DNA from: Synergistaceae bacterium
GTDB lineage: Bacteria > Synergistota > Synergistia > Synergistales > Aminobacteriaceae
Assembly: GCA_031270755.1 (NCBI GenBank)
Contig: JAISWV010000053.1
Location: 1-14,319 of the forward strand
Length of the DNA stretch: 14,319 nt
Direction of reading: 5' to 3'
The position numbers were made by a program, and so were the translations under genes. The notes under the pieces were generated by a model. It was given only the letters and a program-made list of their open reading frames with translations. It was not told the origin of the DNA and did not search any database. Of this stretch, positions 1 to 6,951 are shown piece by piece; positions within the stretch are counted from its first letter, which is position 1, and each line of letters starts with the position of its first letter.

Positions 1-182
1 TAACTTGCCATACTCAGCATTTTCCAACGTCACGTTTCCTACGCTGAACGGCTATACTCGATCTTCATTCCATGATGAAACAACCAATAAACGAGCACAA
101 ATCGCATCATGATAAAATGAGTTGCGAGAATATGAAAATGAAGATTTTGTTGGGAGGAGGTGAGGCGCAATGACAACGGCGG
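1..182. other. Left-edge intergenic DNA, no gene recognised
   Basis: No convincing coding region was found on either strand; the open frames here are short and unlike known proteins. The stretch is AT-rich and holds a 7-bp inverted repeat (71-77 with 105-111). A purine-rich patch (about 151-175) lies just outside the 17-bp inverted repeat that starts at 183. On the complement this patch loosely resembles the pyrimidine-rich stretch next to the partner repeat at 2360-2384, so both may belong to one dispersed repeat unit. It may be the spacer after a gene lying left of the window. Confidence 0.4.
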
Positions 183-199
183 CCCGACTTCCGCGCTAA
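183..199 (+). repeat. 17-bp inverted repeat, left copy
   Basis: CCCGACTTCCGCGCTAA is the exact reverse complement of 2325-2341. The two copies enclose the transposase gene and its 12-bp direct repeats. Outside the copies I see no target-site duplication. The identity stops abruptly on the inner side and fades on the outer side. It is either the terminus of a small MITE-like element or part of a dispersed repeat family. Confidence 0.8.
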
Positions 200-207
200 G
201 GGTTCAG

Positions 208-231
208 GGCCCCCTCTTTTCGGAGGGGTCC
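208..231. other. GC-rich hairpin left of the transposase gene
   Basis: Positions 208-217 can pair with 222-231 around a 4-nt loop, with one C-T mismatch and one terminal G-U pair. No T-run follows on the plus strand, so it is not a clear terminator. It may be an internal hairpin of the small inverted-repeat element, or it may protect the IS from incoming transcription. Function unknown. Confidence 0.35.
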
Positions 232-301
232 AATATCTCTTAAGTTCCACCACACCTAACTTTTCGTGTTTTAGTTCTTTAAAGAATCTCTCAAATCTCA
301 A

Positions 302-313
302 AATAGTGCCTAG
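302..313 (+). repeat. 12-bp direct repeat, left copy (candidate target duplication)
   Basis: AATAGTGCCTAG is identical to 2272-2283 in the same orientation. The copies lie 61 bp upstream of the transposase start and 77 bp downstream of its stop, as expected for a target duplication of an IS1634-type element. Alternatively it is a short subterminal repeat of the IS itself. Confidence 0.65.
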
Positions 314-326
314 TAGTATAAAATAC

Positions 327-355
327 TTGACTATTGGCCCCCTTTCCCTTATAAT
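327..355 (+). promoter_or_regulatory. Transposase promoter, apparently leaderless
   Basis: A -35 box TTGACT (327-332) and a consensus -10 box TATAAT (350-355) are separated by 17 bp. The ATG at 363 starts only 7 bases after the -10 box, about where transcription should begin. The mRNA would therefore be leaderless or nearly so. This also argues against any translation start upstream of 363. Confidence 0.75.
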
Positions 356-362
356 CCTCCCT

Positions 363-2195
363 ATGTACATTCGAACGAAGTCTTCAAAAAACAGTCCTCG
401 TAAGACTGTTCAAATTGTTGAGTCCTTCATCAACGAAAAAGGACAACCAAGGCAGCGGATTGTTCAGCACCTTGGAGTCGCTTTCGATGATGAACAACTC
501 CAAAAGCTCTGGAGCCTGGGGGGAAAGCTCATTCCTGAACTGGAACAACACGCAAAGGAGGAAAAACTCTTCCAGGCAGGTCAAGTCTCGCTTTTCAAAT
601 TCGCTCCTGAAGCCTACGAACAGGAAATACCGGACAAACAGACCGCTCAAATAAAAAAGATGCTCAAACGCGAAGACGTCCTCGAAGGTCCTTTCGAAGT
701 TTGGGGAGAAGTTTTCGACAAATTAGGTATTGAAGACGTTTTAGGTTTATCTGACAGAGGCCGGGGGTCGACTCACGCTCTGAAACTCTGTCTGTCGGCT
801 AAACTCACCGATGGCGGCAGCAAAAGGCGTTCTGCCATGTGGTTAACGGAACAACTGGGACTGATGTTCTCTGAAGACAGGTTTTACCGTATGATGGACA
901 AACTTTCAGAGAAAATCGACAAGGTCAAAGAACTGGGTTTCAACTGTGGGCGACGACTTTGCGACAACAAAATATCGCTGGTGTTGCTCGACGTCACAAC
1001 GCTTTATTTCGAAAGTTTTCTCGACGACGAAGACGAAAAGACAAGCGAGAAACCTCAAGATTCCGAGGCACAGACAGAGGAAAAAGAACCGGTGAAATTA
1101 AAGCCAGGCCTTCGCCGACATGGATTCAGTAAAGACTGCAAATTCAAAGAAACGCAAGTTGTTCTGGCTCTTGCGTCATCTGCAGACGGAATTCCGCTGT
1201 GGTATGACGTATTTCCCAGAAATACGGCAGAGTGTACCACGTTAAAACATATGATAGACGAAATAACCCGGCGGGTAGACCCAGACGAGATATGGGTAGT
1301 AGCAGATGGCGCAATGCTGACGGAGGACAATAGGAAAGTATTGAAAGAAGCGCATGCAAGCTATGTTTTAGGAGCCAGTATAAAGAAGCTCTCCAAAGTG
1401 AATCAAGAACAGACGTTATCTCTTGAAGCGTTCAAAGAATTGGATGAAGGCGGAAAATATCGCACAATCTCGCTGGAGAATGGCAGAACACTAGTGGTGA
1501 CACGGAGCGAGTCGAAAGCGAAAAAGGACGCACACGACAGGGATTATATGATAAAAAGATTGATGAAAAAACTCGATAAAAATGGAGAAGTTCAGGCGAA
1601 AGTGCTGGTTAGCAACCGAGGAACGAGCAAATACATCGAGCCGTCCGACAAAGGAGGCGAAGCAAAATATCGAATAAATCAGGAGAAAATTGAAGAAGAC
1701 GCGAAGTACGATGGGCTGCACGGAGTGGAAACGGATAGAGAGATTTCGGGAATTGAAGATGTAAAGGCGGTATTGGAAGCCTATGGGAATTTGTGGCACA
1801 TAGAGGATTGCTTCCGGGTGAGCAAAAACGATTTGAAAATCCGTCCAGTATATCACTGGACATCTGAGCGCGTGAGAGCCCACGTAGCAATCTGCTTTGT
1901 GGCGTTATTAATGGAGAGATACCTTGAAAACCAGGTGCATGTGCGTCGTCACGTGAATCTGAGCGCGCAACGGATAAAGGACGCACTTTTGAAGGTGAAC
2001 TCGACGCTGATCAAGGACACAGAGAACGACAAACTATATCGATTTCCCTCGCGATTACCGAAAGATGCGCGAGAAATCTATAAAGCGCTGGGGCTGAAAC
2101 GAGGGATGGAGCCGACAGAGATAACGTCAATGGTGAAATATCGTCGTCGGGTCCCGAATCTTATGGGAGAGATATACGAAGAATTAAGCGAATAG
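363..2195 (+). CDS. IS1634-family DDE transposase, intact
   Basis: The 610-residue protein catalyses cut-and-paste transposition of its own IS. The N-terminus (MYIRTKSSKN, then a region ending ..RIVQHLG) is typical of IS1634-type transposases. The RNase H-like core carries candidate catalytic residues D210 (LLDVTTLYF), D315 (VVADGAML) and E481 (HIEDCFRVSK), the last in the YREK-like motif of the IS4 superfamily. An acidic, low-complexity insert lies at about 220-245. I chose ATG 363 because the -10 box at 350-355 excludes upstream starts and because this N-terminus matches the family. No frameshift or internal stop is visible, so it may be active. Codon use is more AT-rich than in the neighbouring glgB operon, consistent with a foreign element. 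Family assignment is firm; the exact subgroup is not. Confidence 0.92.
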   Translation: MYIRTKSSKNSPRKTVQIVESFINEKGQPRQRIVQHLGVAFDDEQLQKLWSLGGKLIPELEQHAKEEKLFQAGQVSLFKFAPEAYEQEIPDKQTAQIKKMLKREDVLEGPFEVWGEVFDKLGIEDVLGLSDRGRGSTHALKLCLSAKLTDGGSKRRSAMWLTEQLGLMFSEDRFYRMMDKLSEKIDKVKELGFNCGRRLCDNKISLVLLDVTTLYFESFLDDEDEKTSEKPQDSEAQTEEKEPVKLKPGLRRHGFSKDCKFKETQVVLALASSADGIPLWYDVFPRNTAECTTLKHMIDEITRRVDPDEIWVVADGAMLTEDNRKVLKEAHASYVLGASIKKLSKVNQEQTLSLEAFKELDEGGKYRTISLENGRTLVVTRSESKAKKDAHDRDYMIKRLMKKLDKNGEVQAKVLVSNRGTSKYIEPSDKGGEAKYRINQEKIEEDAKYDGLHGVETDREISGIEDVKAVLEAYGNLWHIEDCFRVSKNDLKIRPVYHWTSERVRAHVAICFVALLMERYLENQVHVRRHVNLSAQRIKDALLKVNSTLIKDTENDKLYRFPSRLPKDAREIYKALGLKRGMEPTEITSMVKYRRRVPNLMGEIYEELSE

Positions 2196-2238
2196 GAGTT
2201 CATTGGAAACAGGGAAACAACAGCATATAACAAACGGG

Positions 2239-2271
2239 CCCGTCTCTTTTGATAACGAAAGAGGCGGGTTT
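2239..2271 (+). terminator. Rho-independent terminator of the transposase gene
   Basis: An 11-bp stem (2239-2249 with 2258-2268, one G-U pair) surrounds an 8-nt loop and is followed by TTTAAT. It lies 43 bp after the transposase stop and just inside the right direct repeat. The T-tail is short, so termination may be partial. Confidence 0.6.
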
Positions 2272-2283
2272 AATAGTGCCTAG
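2272..2283 (+). repeat. 12-bp direct repeat, right copy
   Basis: Identical to 302-313. It directly follows the terminator hairpin and is the likely right boundary of the IS or of its target duplication. Confidence 0.65.
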
Positions 2284-2324
2284 CAAAAGGACATAATATA
2301 GTAATTGCAATGATTTACAGGCCA

Positions 2325-2341
2325 TTAGCGCGGAAGTCGGG
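2325..2341 (-). repeat. 17-bp inverted repeat, right copy
   Basis: Exact reverse complement of 183-199. It lies 49 bp beyond the GH57 stop codon and is followed by a pyrimidine-rich run (about 2360-2384, repeating CTCCCC-like units). No other copy occurs in this window. Confidence 0.8.
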
Positions 2342-2390
2342 ACGTTTTATCAACTGCGACTCTCCCCTTATCCCTCTCCCCTACAAGGCT

Positions 2391-4799
2391 CTAACAATTC
2401 AAGGCTTCTTGAGAAAAACGAAGACGTTTGCCAAGTTTACGGAAAGCGGCGCGTATCTCAGGCGAAGACTGCGCTATTTGCCGGTGACACTTGTTCTGGG
2501 TCGAATGATAGAGGTTCTGGGCGTCATAAAGGGATACACGCCACTTGAACTCGTCCAGAAAAGGCGTCAAAACGCCGCAAATCCTCTCCATTTCGGCAGG
2601 ATTGGTGGGAGAATGATGGATTTTCCACATCTCCCGCGCCACCCAGTCGGTCAGGGCAAAGCCGATCTGCTCGTCGTCCAGAGTCACGTTCCACTGCCGG
2701 GCGCGGGTTATCTGGCGGCGCAGGTCTTCGATATCGGGGATCTCCGCCTCCAGGCCGTGAACGATGTCGGCGGTCAGAGCGATTCCCGCCGCCGAGCGAA
2801 TGACGGTAGGAGCGTTGATGTCCACGGCCGTCAAAAACTCCAACAGCCTGTCGTAATCCTGCACGATGTCGTTCAAGCTGCTTTCGATGCGCGCCACGTC
2901 CCGGCGCAAGAGCCTGTCCAACAGTTTTTTTTGGGTGTCGTGCAGGATATGGCGCAGCGAGAAAAGGCTGTGCCCGAAGCTCGCCACTATTTTTTCGTCG
3001 CTTTGGGCGGTGAAGGCGGCGCGCAGGGCGTCTGTGTCCTCCAGAAGCTTTCGCCCGGCGGCGGCCGCGACGCCGCAGAGGACGGAAGTGTCCCCCCGAT
3101 AGTTCACGGCGAAGACAAACTCTTTTTTCTCCCACGTGATGTTGGAGGCGACTTCCACCTCTCCGGCGGCGAAAGCCCGGGAGTTGGGTGCGGACTCCGT
3201 TACGTTCGCCGCGATCTTTCCCGTCATATCCCAACACCCCTCGGAGATTTTCTCGGGAAGACCGGAAAACAAAACGACCATGCCGTAATGGGCGGCCAGT
3301 CTTTCGAAAGAGATTCGGGTGGGTTTCACCAGAAGCTCGTAGATGCGCTTGCCGTTTTCCAGCTCCGGGATGTTGCTGGGGGCTTTTTCCAACAGGCGCG
3401 TGAACTCCAGATCGAAGTCGAGGCCGGTCAACTCGTGAATCAGGTCGATGGCGCGCGTCGCGTAGCGCAGAATCTGAACGGTCTCCAAACTCGAAATCTC
3501 GTCGAAAAACCAGCCGCAGCTGGTGTACATCAGAATAGCGGCCCGCTGGCTCTCCAGCAGCTTCAGGACGCGGATGTTTTCCTCCTCTGTCAAGGGGCGG
3601 ACGGCGTGGACGGCGAGCCATTTCTTCACGACCTCCCGGGAACGGTCCAAAATCACCGCGATGTAATCGTCCCGCGCTTTCCAAGGGTTCTTCAAGTATT
3701 TGGCCCCCTCGTGCTCGAATTGCACGGCAAGCTTGTCGCGCAGCCAGTCCAGAGCGCCGCGCAGAGGAGCCCTCCATTTTTGATGAAAACCCGGGGTCCC
3801 CGTCGAGCAGCCGCAGTTGCCGCGCCAGCGCTCCACGCCGTGGGCGCAGCTCCAGGAAGAATTCTCCACAACGCGGACTTCGTAAACGGGTGGGTTTCGC
3901 TCCAAAAATTCCCCGTAAATGGTGAGCTCCGCCTCGTGTCCCGTGTCGATGGTTTCCAGGCAGTAGGAGAGGGCCATGTCTCCGTCCTGATGGTGGTGCC
4001 CGTAGGACTCTCCGTCTGTGGCCACGTGGGAGAGCGAGGGAACGGCCCCGTTGGGCTTGGCGTCGATCAGGCGTCTGGCGTAAGCGCCTCCGTCGTACAG
4101 AAGCCCTCCGAAGGCAATGGCCTGAGAGAGGCTTCCGTTGTAGAAGAAAAGAGAAATGCTCCTTCCCGAGGGGAGATTGCAGCGATAGGCCAACCCCGTG
4201 TCGACTTTCTCCCACTTGACGTCGTACCACGCGCCGTCACCCAGGCGTCGTACCTCGCTGGCCTGCTTGGGTGCCAAGATAGTAAAACGGATTCCGTCCT
4301 CGGCCAGTACCTCCAGAGTCTCCGTGTCCACGGCCGTTTCGGCCAGCCACATTCCCTCCGGCATTCGCCCAAAATGGCTCTTGAAGTCCTGTATGCCCCA
4401 CTTCACCTGAGTGACCTTGTCCCGCCGGTTCGCCAAAGGCATGATCATGTGGCTGTAGACCTGGGCCAGTGCCGGGCCATGCCCCGAAAAACGCTTTATC
4501 CCCGCGGCGTCCGCCTTCAAGATCTCTCGATAGCATCGGGGTGACTCGCTCTTCATCCAGGACAAAAGAGTGGGGCCAATATTGAAGCTCATGCGGGAGT
4601 AGTTGTCACAGATTTTTCGTATGTTTCCGTCGCCGTCCAAAATGCGGGACGCCGAGTTGCGGCGGTAACATTCCGCCGTGATGCGTTCGTTCCAGTCATG
4701 CCAAGGCAAGGCCGATTTTTGCGTTTCCACGAGTTCCAGCCAAGGGTTTTCCCGCGGCGGCTGATAGAAATGACCGTGTATGCAAACGTAGCGTGCCAT
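2391..4799 (-). CDS. GH57 glycoside hydrolase with DUF3536 (alpha-amylase/alpha-mannosidase-like)
   Basis: This 802-residue cytoplasmic protein belongs to glycoside hydrolase family 57, the group with a C-terminal DUF3536 domain. It probably acts on alpha-glucans such as glycogen. The N-terminus carries the GH57 metal/substrate motif HGHFYQPPRENPW (H8, H10). The catalytic region includes EGMWLAETAVD (about 149-158, E154 as candidate nucleophile) and TDGESYGHHH (about 261-270, D262 as candidate acid/base). The remaining ~450 residues are mostly helical. There is no signal peptide. It starts 3 bp after the glgB stop, so the two genes are almost certainly co-transcribed and work on the same polymer. 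A GGGGG-containing sequence before the ATG can serve as ribosome site. The family is sure; the exact substrate (glycogen, maltodextrin or another alpha-glucan) is not. Confidence 0.9.
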   Translation of the reverse strand: MARYVCIHGHFYQPPRENPWLELVETQKSALPWHDWNERITAECYRRNSASRILDGDGNIRKICDNYSRMSFNIGPTLLSWMKSESPRCYREILKADAAGIKRFSGHGPALAQVYSHMIMPLANRRDKVTQVKWGIQDFKSHFGRMPEGMWLAETAVDTETLEVLAEDGIRFTILAPKQASEVRRLGDGAWYDVKWEKVDTGLAYRCNLPSGRSISLFFYNGSLSQAIAFGGLLYDGGAYARRLIDAKPNGAVPSLSHVATDGESYGHHHQDGDMALSYCLETIDTGHEAELTIYGEFLERNPPVYEVRVVENSSWSCAHGVERWRGNCGCSTGTPGFHQKWRAPLRGALDWLRDKLAVQFEHEGAKYLKNPWKARDDYIAVILDRSREVVKKWLAVHAVRPLTEEENIRVLKLLESQRAAILMYTSCGWFFDEISSLETVQILRYATRAIDLIHELTGLDFDLEFTRLLEKAPSNIPELENGKRIYELLVKPTRISFERLAAHYGMVVLFSGLPEKISEGCWDMTGKIAANVTESAPNSRAFAAGEVEVASNITWEKKEFVFAVNYRGDTSVLCGVAAAAGRKLLEDTDALRAAFTAQSDEKIVASFGHSLFSLRHILHDTQKKLLDRLLRRDVARIESSLNDIVQDYDRLLEFLTAVDINAPTVIRSAAGIALTADIVHGLEAEIPDIEDLRRQITRARQWNVTLDDEQIGFALTDWVAREMWKIHHSPTNPAEMERICGVLTPFLDEFKWRVSLYDAQNLYHSTQNKCHRQIAQSSPEIRAAFRKLGKRLRFSQEALNC

Positions 4800-4802
4800 G
4801 AG

Positions 4803-6764
4803 CTATTGCCCCCGTTCGCTTTGTCTTTCGAAATGAAAAACGACAATGGACAGGGGCGGCAGGGTCAAAGGAAGCGACCAGTCCTGTCCGTGACAGGGAA
4901 CGGCCTCGGCCTCCATTCCTCCCGCGTTGCCCATGCCGCTGCCTCCGTAAACGGCGGCGTCGCTGTTGAGAATTTCCCTCCAGAACCCTCCTTCGGGCAC
5001 TCCGACGCGGTAATATCCGCGGGGCACGGGGGTGAAGTTCGCCGCCGCCAGAATGTACTCCGTGCCGCGTTCTTCGTTTTGTGCCCGCGAGCGCAAAAAC
5101 GCGACGACGCTTTTTTGCCAATCGGTGCAATCGATCCAGCGAAATCCGTCTTGGGTGAAATCGCGCTCGTAAAGGGCGGGGTGCCGGCGCAGCGCGGCGT
5201 TCAGGTCCTTGACCCACTGGTGGACGCCCTGAAATTCGGGCTTGTCCAAAAGGTGCCACTCCAGGGCGGTGTTGTAGTTCCACTCCAGCCCTTGGGCAAG
5301 CTCGCAGCCCATGAAAAGCAGTTTCTTGCCCGGGTGCGTCCACATATATCCCAGCAGCAGGCGGAGGTTGGCGCGGCGCTGCCACCAGTCCCCCGACATT
5401 TTGTTGACAAGGGAGCCCTTGCCGTGGACGACCTCGTCGTGGGAAATGGGAAGCATGAAGTTCTCGCTGAACGCGTACCAGATGCTGAAGGTGAGCTGGT
5501 TGTGGTGGTAGCTGCGGTGTACGGGTTCGTGGGACATGTAGGACAGCATGTCGTGCATCCAGCCCATGTTCCACTTCATACCGAACCCCAGCCCGCCCAA
5601 AAAGACGGGGCGCGTCACCATCGGCCAGTCCGTGGACTCCTCCGCGATGGTCTGAACGTCGGGGAAGCGCCCGTACACCTCTTTGTTCAAATCCTGCAAG
5701 AACGCGATAGCTTCCAGGTTTTCGCGTCCTCCGTGAACGTTGGGCTCCCATTCTCCGGCCTTGCGGGAGTAATCGAGATGCAGCATCGAGGCCACGGCGT
5801 CGATACGCAGGCCGTCCGCGTGATAGCGGTCCAGCCAGTAGACCGCGCTGGATATCAGGTAGCTCCGAACCTCGTTCCGGCTGTAGTTGAAGATATAGCT
5901 GCCCCAGTCCGGGTGAAAGCCCTTGCGCGGGTCCTCGTGCTCGTAAAGGGCCGTTCCGTCGTAACGGGCGAGCCCGAAGTCGTCGGTGGGGAAATGGCTG
6001 GGCACCCAGTCCAGAATCACGGCCACTTCGTTTTGGTGCAGGCTGTCCACCAGGAACATGAAGTCCTCCGGGCTGCCGTAACGGCTGGACGGCGCGAAGT
6101 ACCCCAAGGTCTGGTATCCCCAGGAGCCGTAGTAGGGGTGCTCCATGACGGGAAGCATCTCCACGGCGGTGAAGCCCATTTCCCTGCAGTACCGGGGAAG
6201 TTCCTCCGCCAGCTCGCGGTAGGAAAGAGACAGCCCGTCGTCCCAATGGTGCTTCCACGAGCCTAGGTGAACCTCGTAGATCGACCAGGGCGCGGAGAGG
6301 GACGTGTATTTTTTGCGCTCGGACATCCACCGGGCGTCGTTCCACGTGTAGTCGGGCCAGTGGAGTATGGACGACGTGCGGGGCGCGACCTCGAAGAGAG
6401 CCGAAAAGGGATCCATCTTGTCCTTGTGTTCGCCCAGGCTGTTTTTGATGTGAAATTTGTAGAGGTCCCATTTTCCCAGCCCGGGAATGAAGCTCTCCCA
6501 TATTCCGCTTCCGTCCCACCGGGGAGCCAAAGGATGGGACGCGGGGTTCCATTGGTTGAAATCTCCCACGACGCTGACGGACTGGGCATTGGGAGCCCAT
6601 ACCGCGAAGACGGCTCCTTCGATTCCGCTTTTCGAGGTGACTCTATGGGCGCCCATTTTTTCGTACAGAGTGTAGTGAGTCCCCTGCTTGAAAAGGAAAA
6701 TGTCGTAGTCGCTCAGGATGGATTCGTCATATTGCACCTTGTTTGAAGCTCCTTGTTTCGACAT
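4803..6764 (-). CDS. glgB: 1,4-alpha-glucan (glycogen) branching enzyme GlgB
   Basis: The 653-residue enzyme cuts alpha-1,4 chains and rejoins them as alpha-1,6 branches in glycogen. An N-terminal CBM48-like beta-sandwich (about 40-120, with VWAPNAQSVSVVGDFNQWN) precedes a GH13 barrel. Catalytic residues are visible: D322 (GLRIDAVAS) as nucleophile, E375 (TIAEEST) as acid/base and D443 (SHDEVVHGK). The HPYYGSWGYQ segment (209-218) and the C-terminal all-beta domain are also present. Length is normal for the short GlgB class. The ATG at 6764 is chosen because AGGAGGT (6771-6777) lies 6 bases before it; an in-frame ATG 14 codons upstream has no such site. It is the first gene of the operon with the GH57 gene. 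Other glycogen genes (glgA, glgC, glgP) are not in the window. Confidence 0.96.
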   Translation of the reverse strand: MSKQGASNKVQYDESILSDYDIFLFKQGTHYTLYEKMGAHRVTSKSGIEGAVFAVWAPNAQSVSVVGDFNQWNPASHPLAPRWDGSGIWESFIPGLGKWDLYKFHIKNSLGEHKDKMDPFSALFEVAPRTSSILHWPDYTWNDARWMSERKKYTSLSAPWSIYEVHLGSWKHHWDDGLSLSYRELAEELPRYCREMGFTAVEMLPVMEHPYYGSWGYQTLGYFAPSSRYGSPEDFMFLVDSLHQNEVAVILDWVPSHFPTDDFGLARYDGTALYEHEDPRKGFHPDWGSYIFNYSRNEVRSYLISSAVYWLDRYHADGLRIDAVASMLHLDYSRKAGEWEPNVHGGRENLEAIAFLQDLNKEVYGRFPDVQTIAEESTDWPMVTRPVFLGGLGFGMKWNMGWMHDMLSYMSHEPVHRSYHHNQLTFSIWYAFSENFMLPISHDEVVHGKGSLVNKMSGDWWQRRANLRLLLGYMWTHPGKKLLFMGCELAQGLEWNYNTALEWHLLDKPEFQGVHQWVKDLNAALRRHPALYERDFTQDGFRWIDCTDWQKSVVAFLRSRAQNEERGTEYILAAANFTPVPRGYYRVGVPEGGFWREILNSDAAVYGGSGMGNAGGMEAEAVPCHGQDWSLPLTLPPLSIVVFHFERQSERGQ

Positions 6765-6815
6765 AGCTTCACCTCCTGAATTGGAACGGTTATAGCGATC
6801 GAGCAAAAAAACAAA

Positions 6816-6873
6816 AAATGGGGCTCCGCTCCATACCCCTCAGGGGATTTTTCTCAGTCCCCCGACCCCATTT
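6816..6873 (-). other. Structured leader upstream of glgB
   Basis: On the minus strand, AAATGGGG (6873-6866) can pair with CCCCATTT (6823-6816), which runs into a T-rich tract (down to about 6806). Inside lie two mutually exclusive small stems: a CCCC-TGA-GGGG hairpin (6846-6836), and a GGGGA/TCCCC pair using the same C-run. The layout resembles a terminator or attenuator between promoter and gene. However, the predicted transcription start (about 6867) falls inside the outer stem, so it may not form on that transcript. It could equally be a dispersed repeat. Confidence 0.3.
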
Positions 6874-6901
6874 ATTATAGGTCTTTTTGAGCACACGCCA
6901 A
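6874..6901 (-). promoter_or_regulatory. Promoter of the glgB operon
   Basis: Reading the minus strand, TTGGCG (6901-6896) is the -35 box and TATAAT (6879-6874) the -10 box, with a 16-bp spacer. The transcript would have a leader of roughly 100 nt before the glgB ATG at 6764. The -10 box forms one arm of a 10-bp inverted repeat shared with the mnmG promoter. Confidence 0.65.
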
Positions 6902-6912
6902 GGGCCTATAAT
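6884..6912 (+). promoter_or_regulatory. Promoter of mnmG
   Basis: TATAAT at 6907-6912 is a consensus -10 box 39 bp before the mnmG ATG. The -35 element is weak: TTTTTG (6884-6889) at 17 bp spacing is the best fit. The promoter overlaps the divergent glgB promoter, so the two may compete for polymerase. Confidence 0.55.
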
Positions 6913-6951
6913 AAAACGCGTTTTCTAAAACATTGACGTTCGAGGTGCATT

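Larger units (their letters stand above)
302..2283 (+). mobile_element. IS1634-family (IS4-like) insertion sequence
   Basis: The element contains a single intact transposase gene (363-2195), its own promoter and a 3' hairpin. A perfect 12-bp direct repeat, AATAGTGCCTAG, lies at 302-313 and 2272-2283. IS1634 and the related IS1549 are known for long, variable-length target duplications, so this fits a target duplication. The exact tips are uncertain. A weak terminal inverted match exists between about 310-323 and the complement of 2269-2283, which would make the tips overlap the direct repeat. Coordinates here include both direct repeats. Confidence 0.7.

Noticed and set aside
183..2341. 17-bp inverted repeats taken as the termini of the transposase-bearing IS itself
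   Set aside because: They lie 180 bp upstream and 130 bp downstream of the gene, no target duplication flanks them, and a 12-bp direct repeat lies closer to the gene. A nested pre-existing element explains the layout better, though not conclusively.
2310..4544. A long open frame (744 codons) on the plus strand opposite the GH57 gene
   Set aside because: It is the antisense shadow of a GC-rich gene. The protein is low-complexity in Gly/Val/Arg/Gln with no domain, while the minus strand reads a full GH57 enzyme with catalytic motifs.
4698..6266. A 522-codon plus-strand frame opposite glgB, and a 634-codon minus frame overlapping glgB
   Set aside because: Both are out-of-frame shadows of glgB, Arg/Pro- or Val-rich with no recognisable motif.
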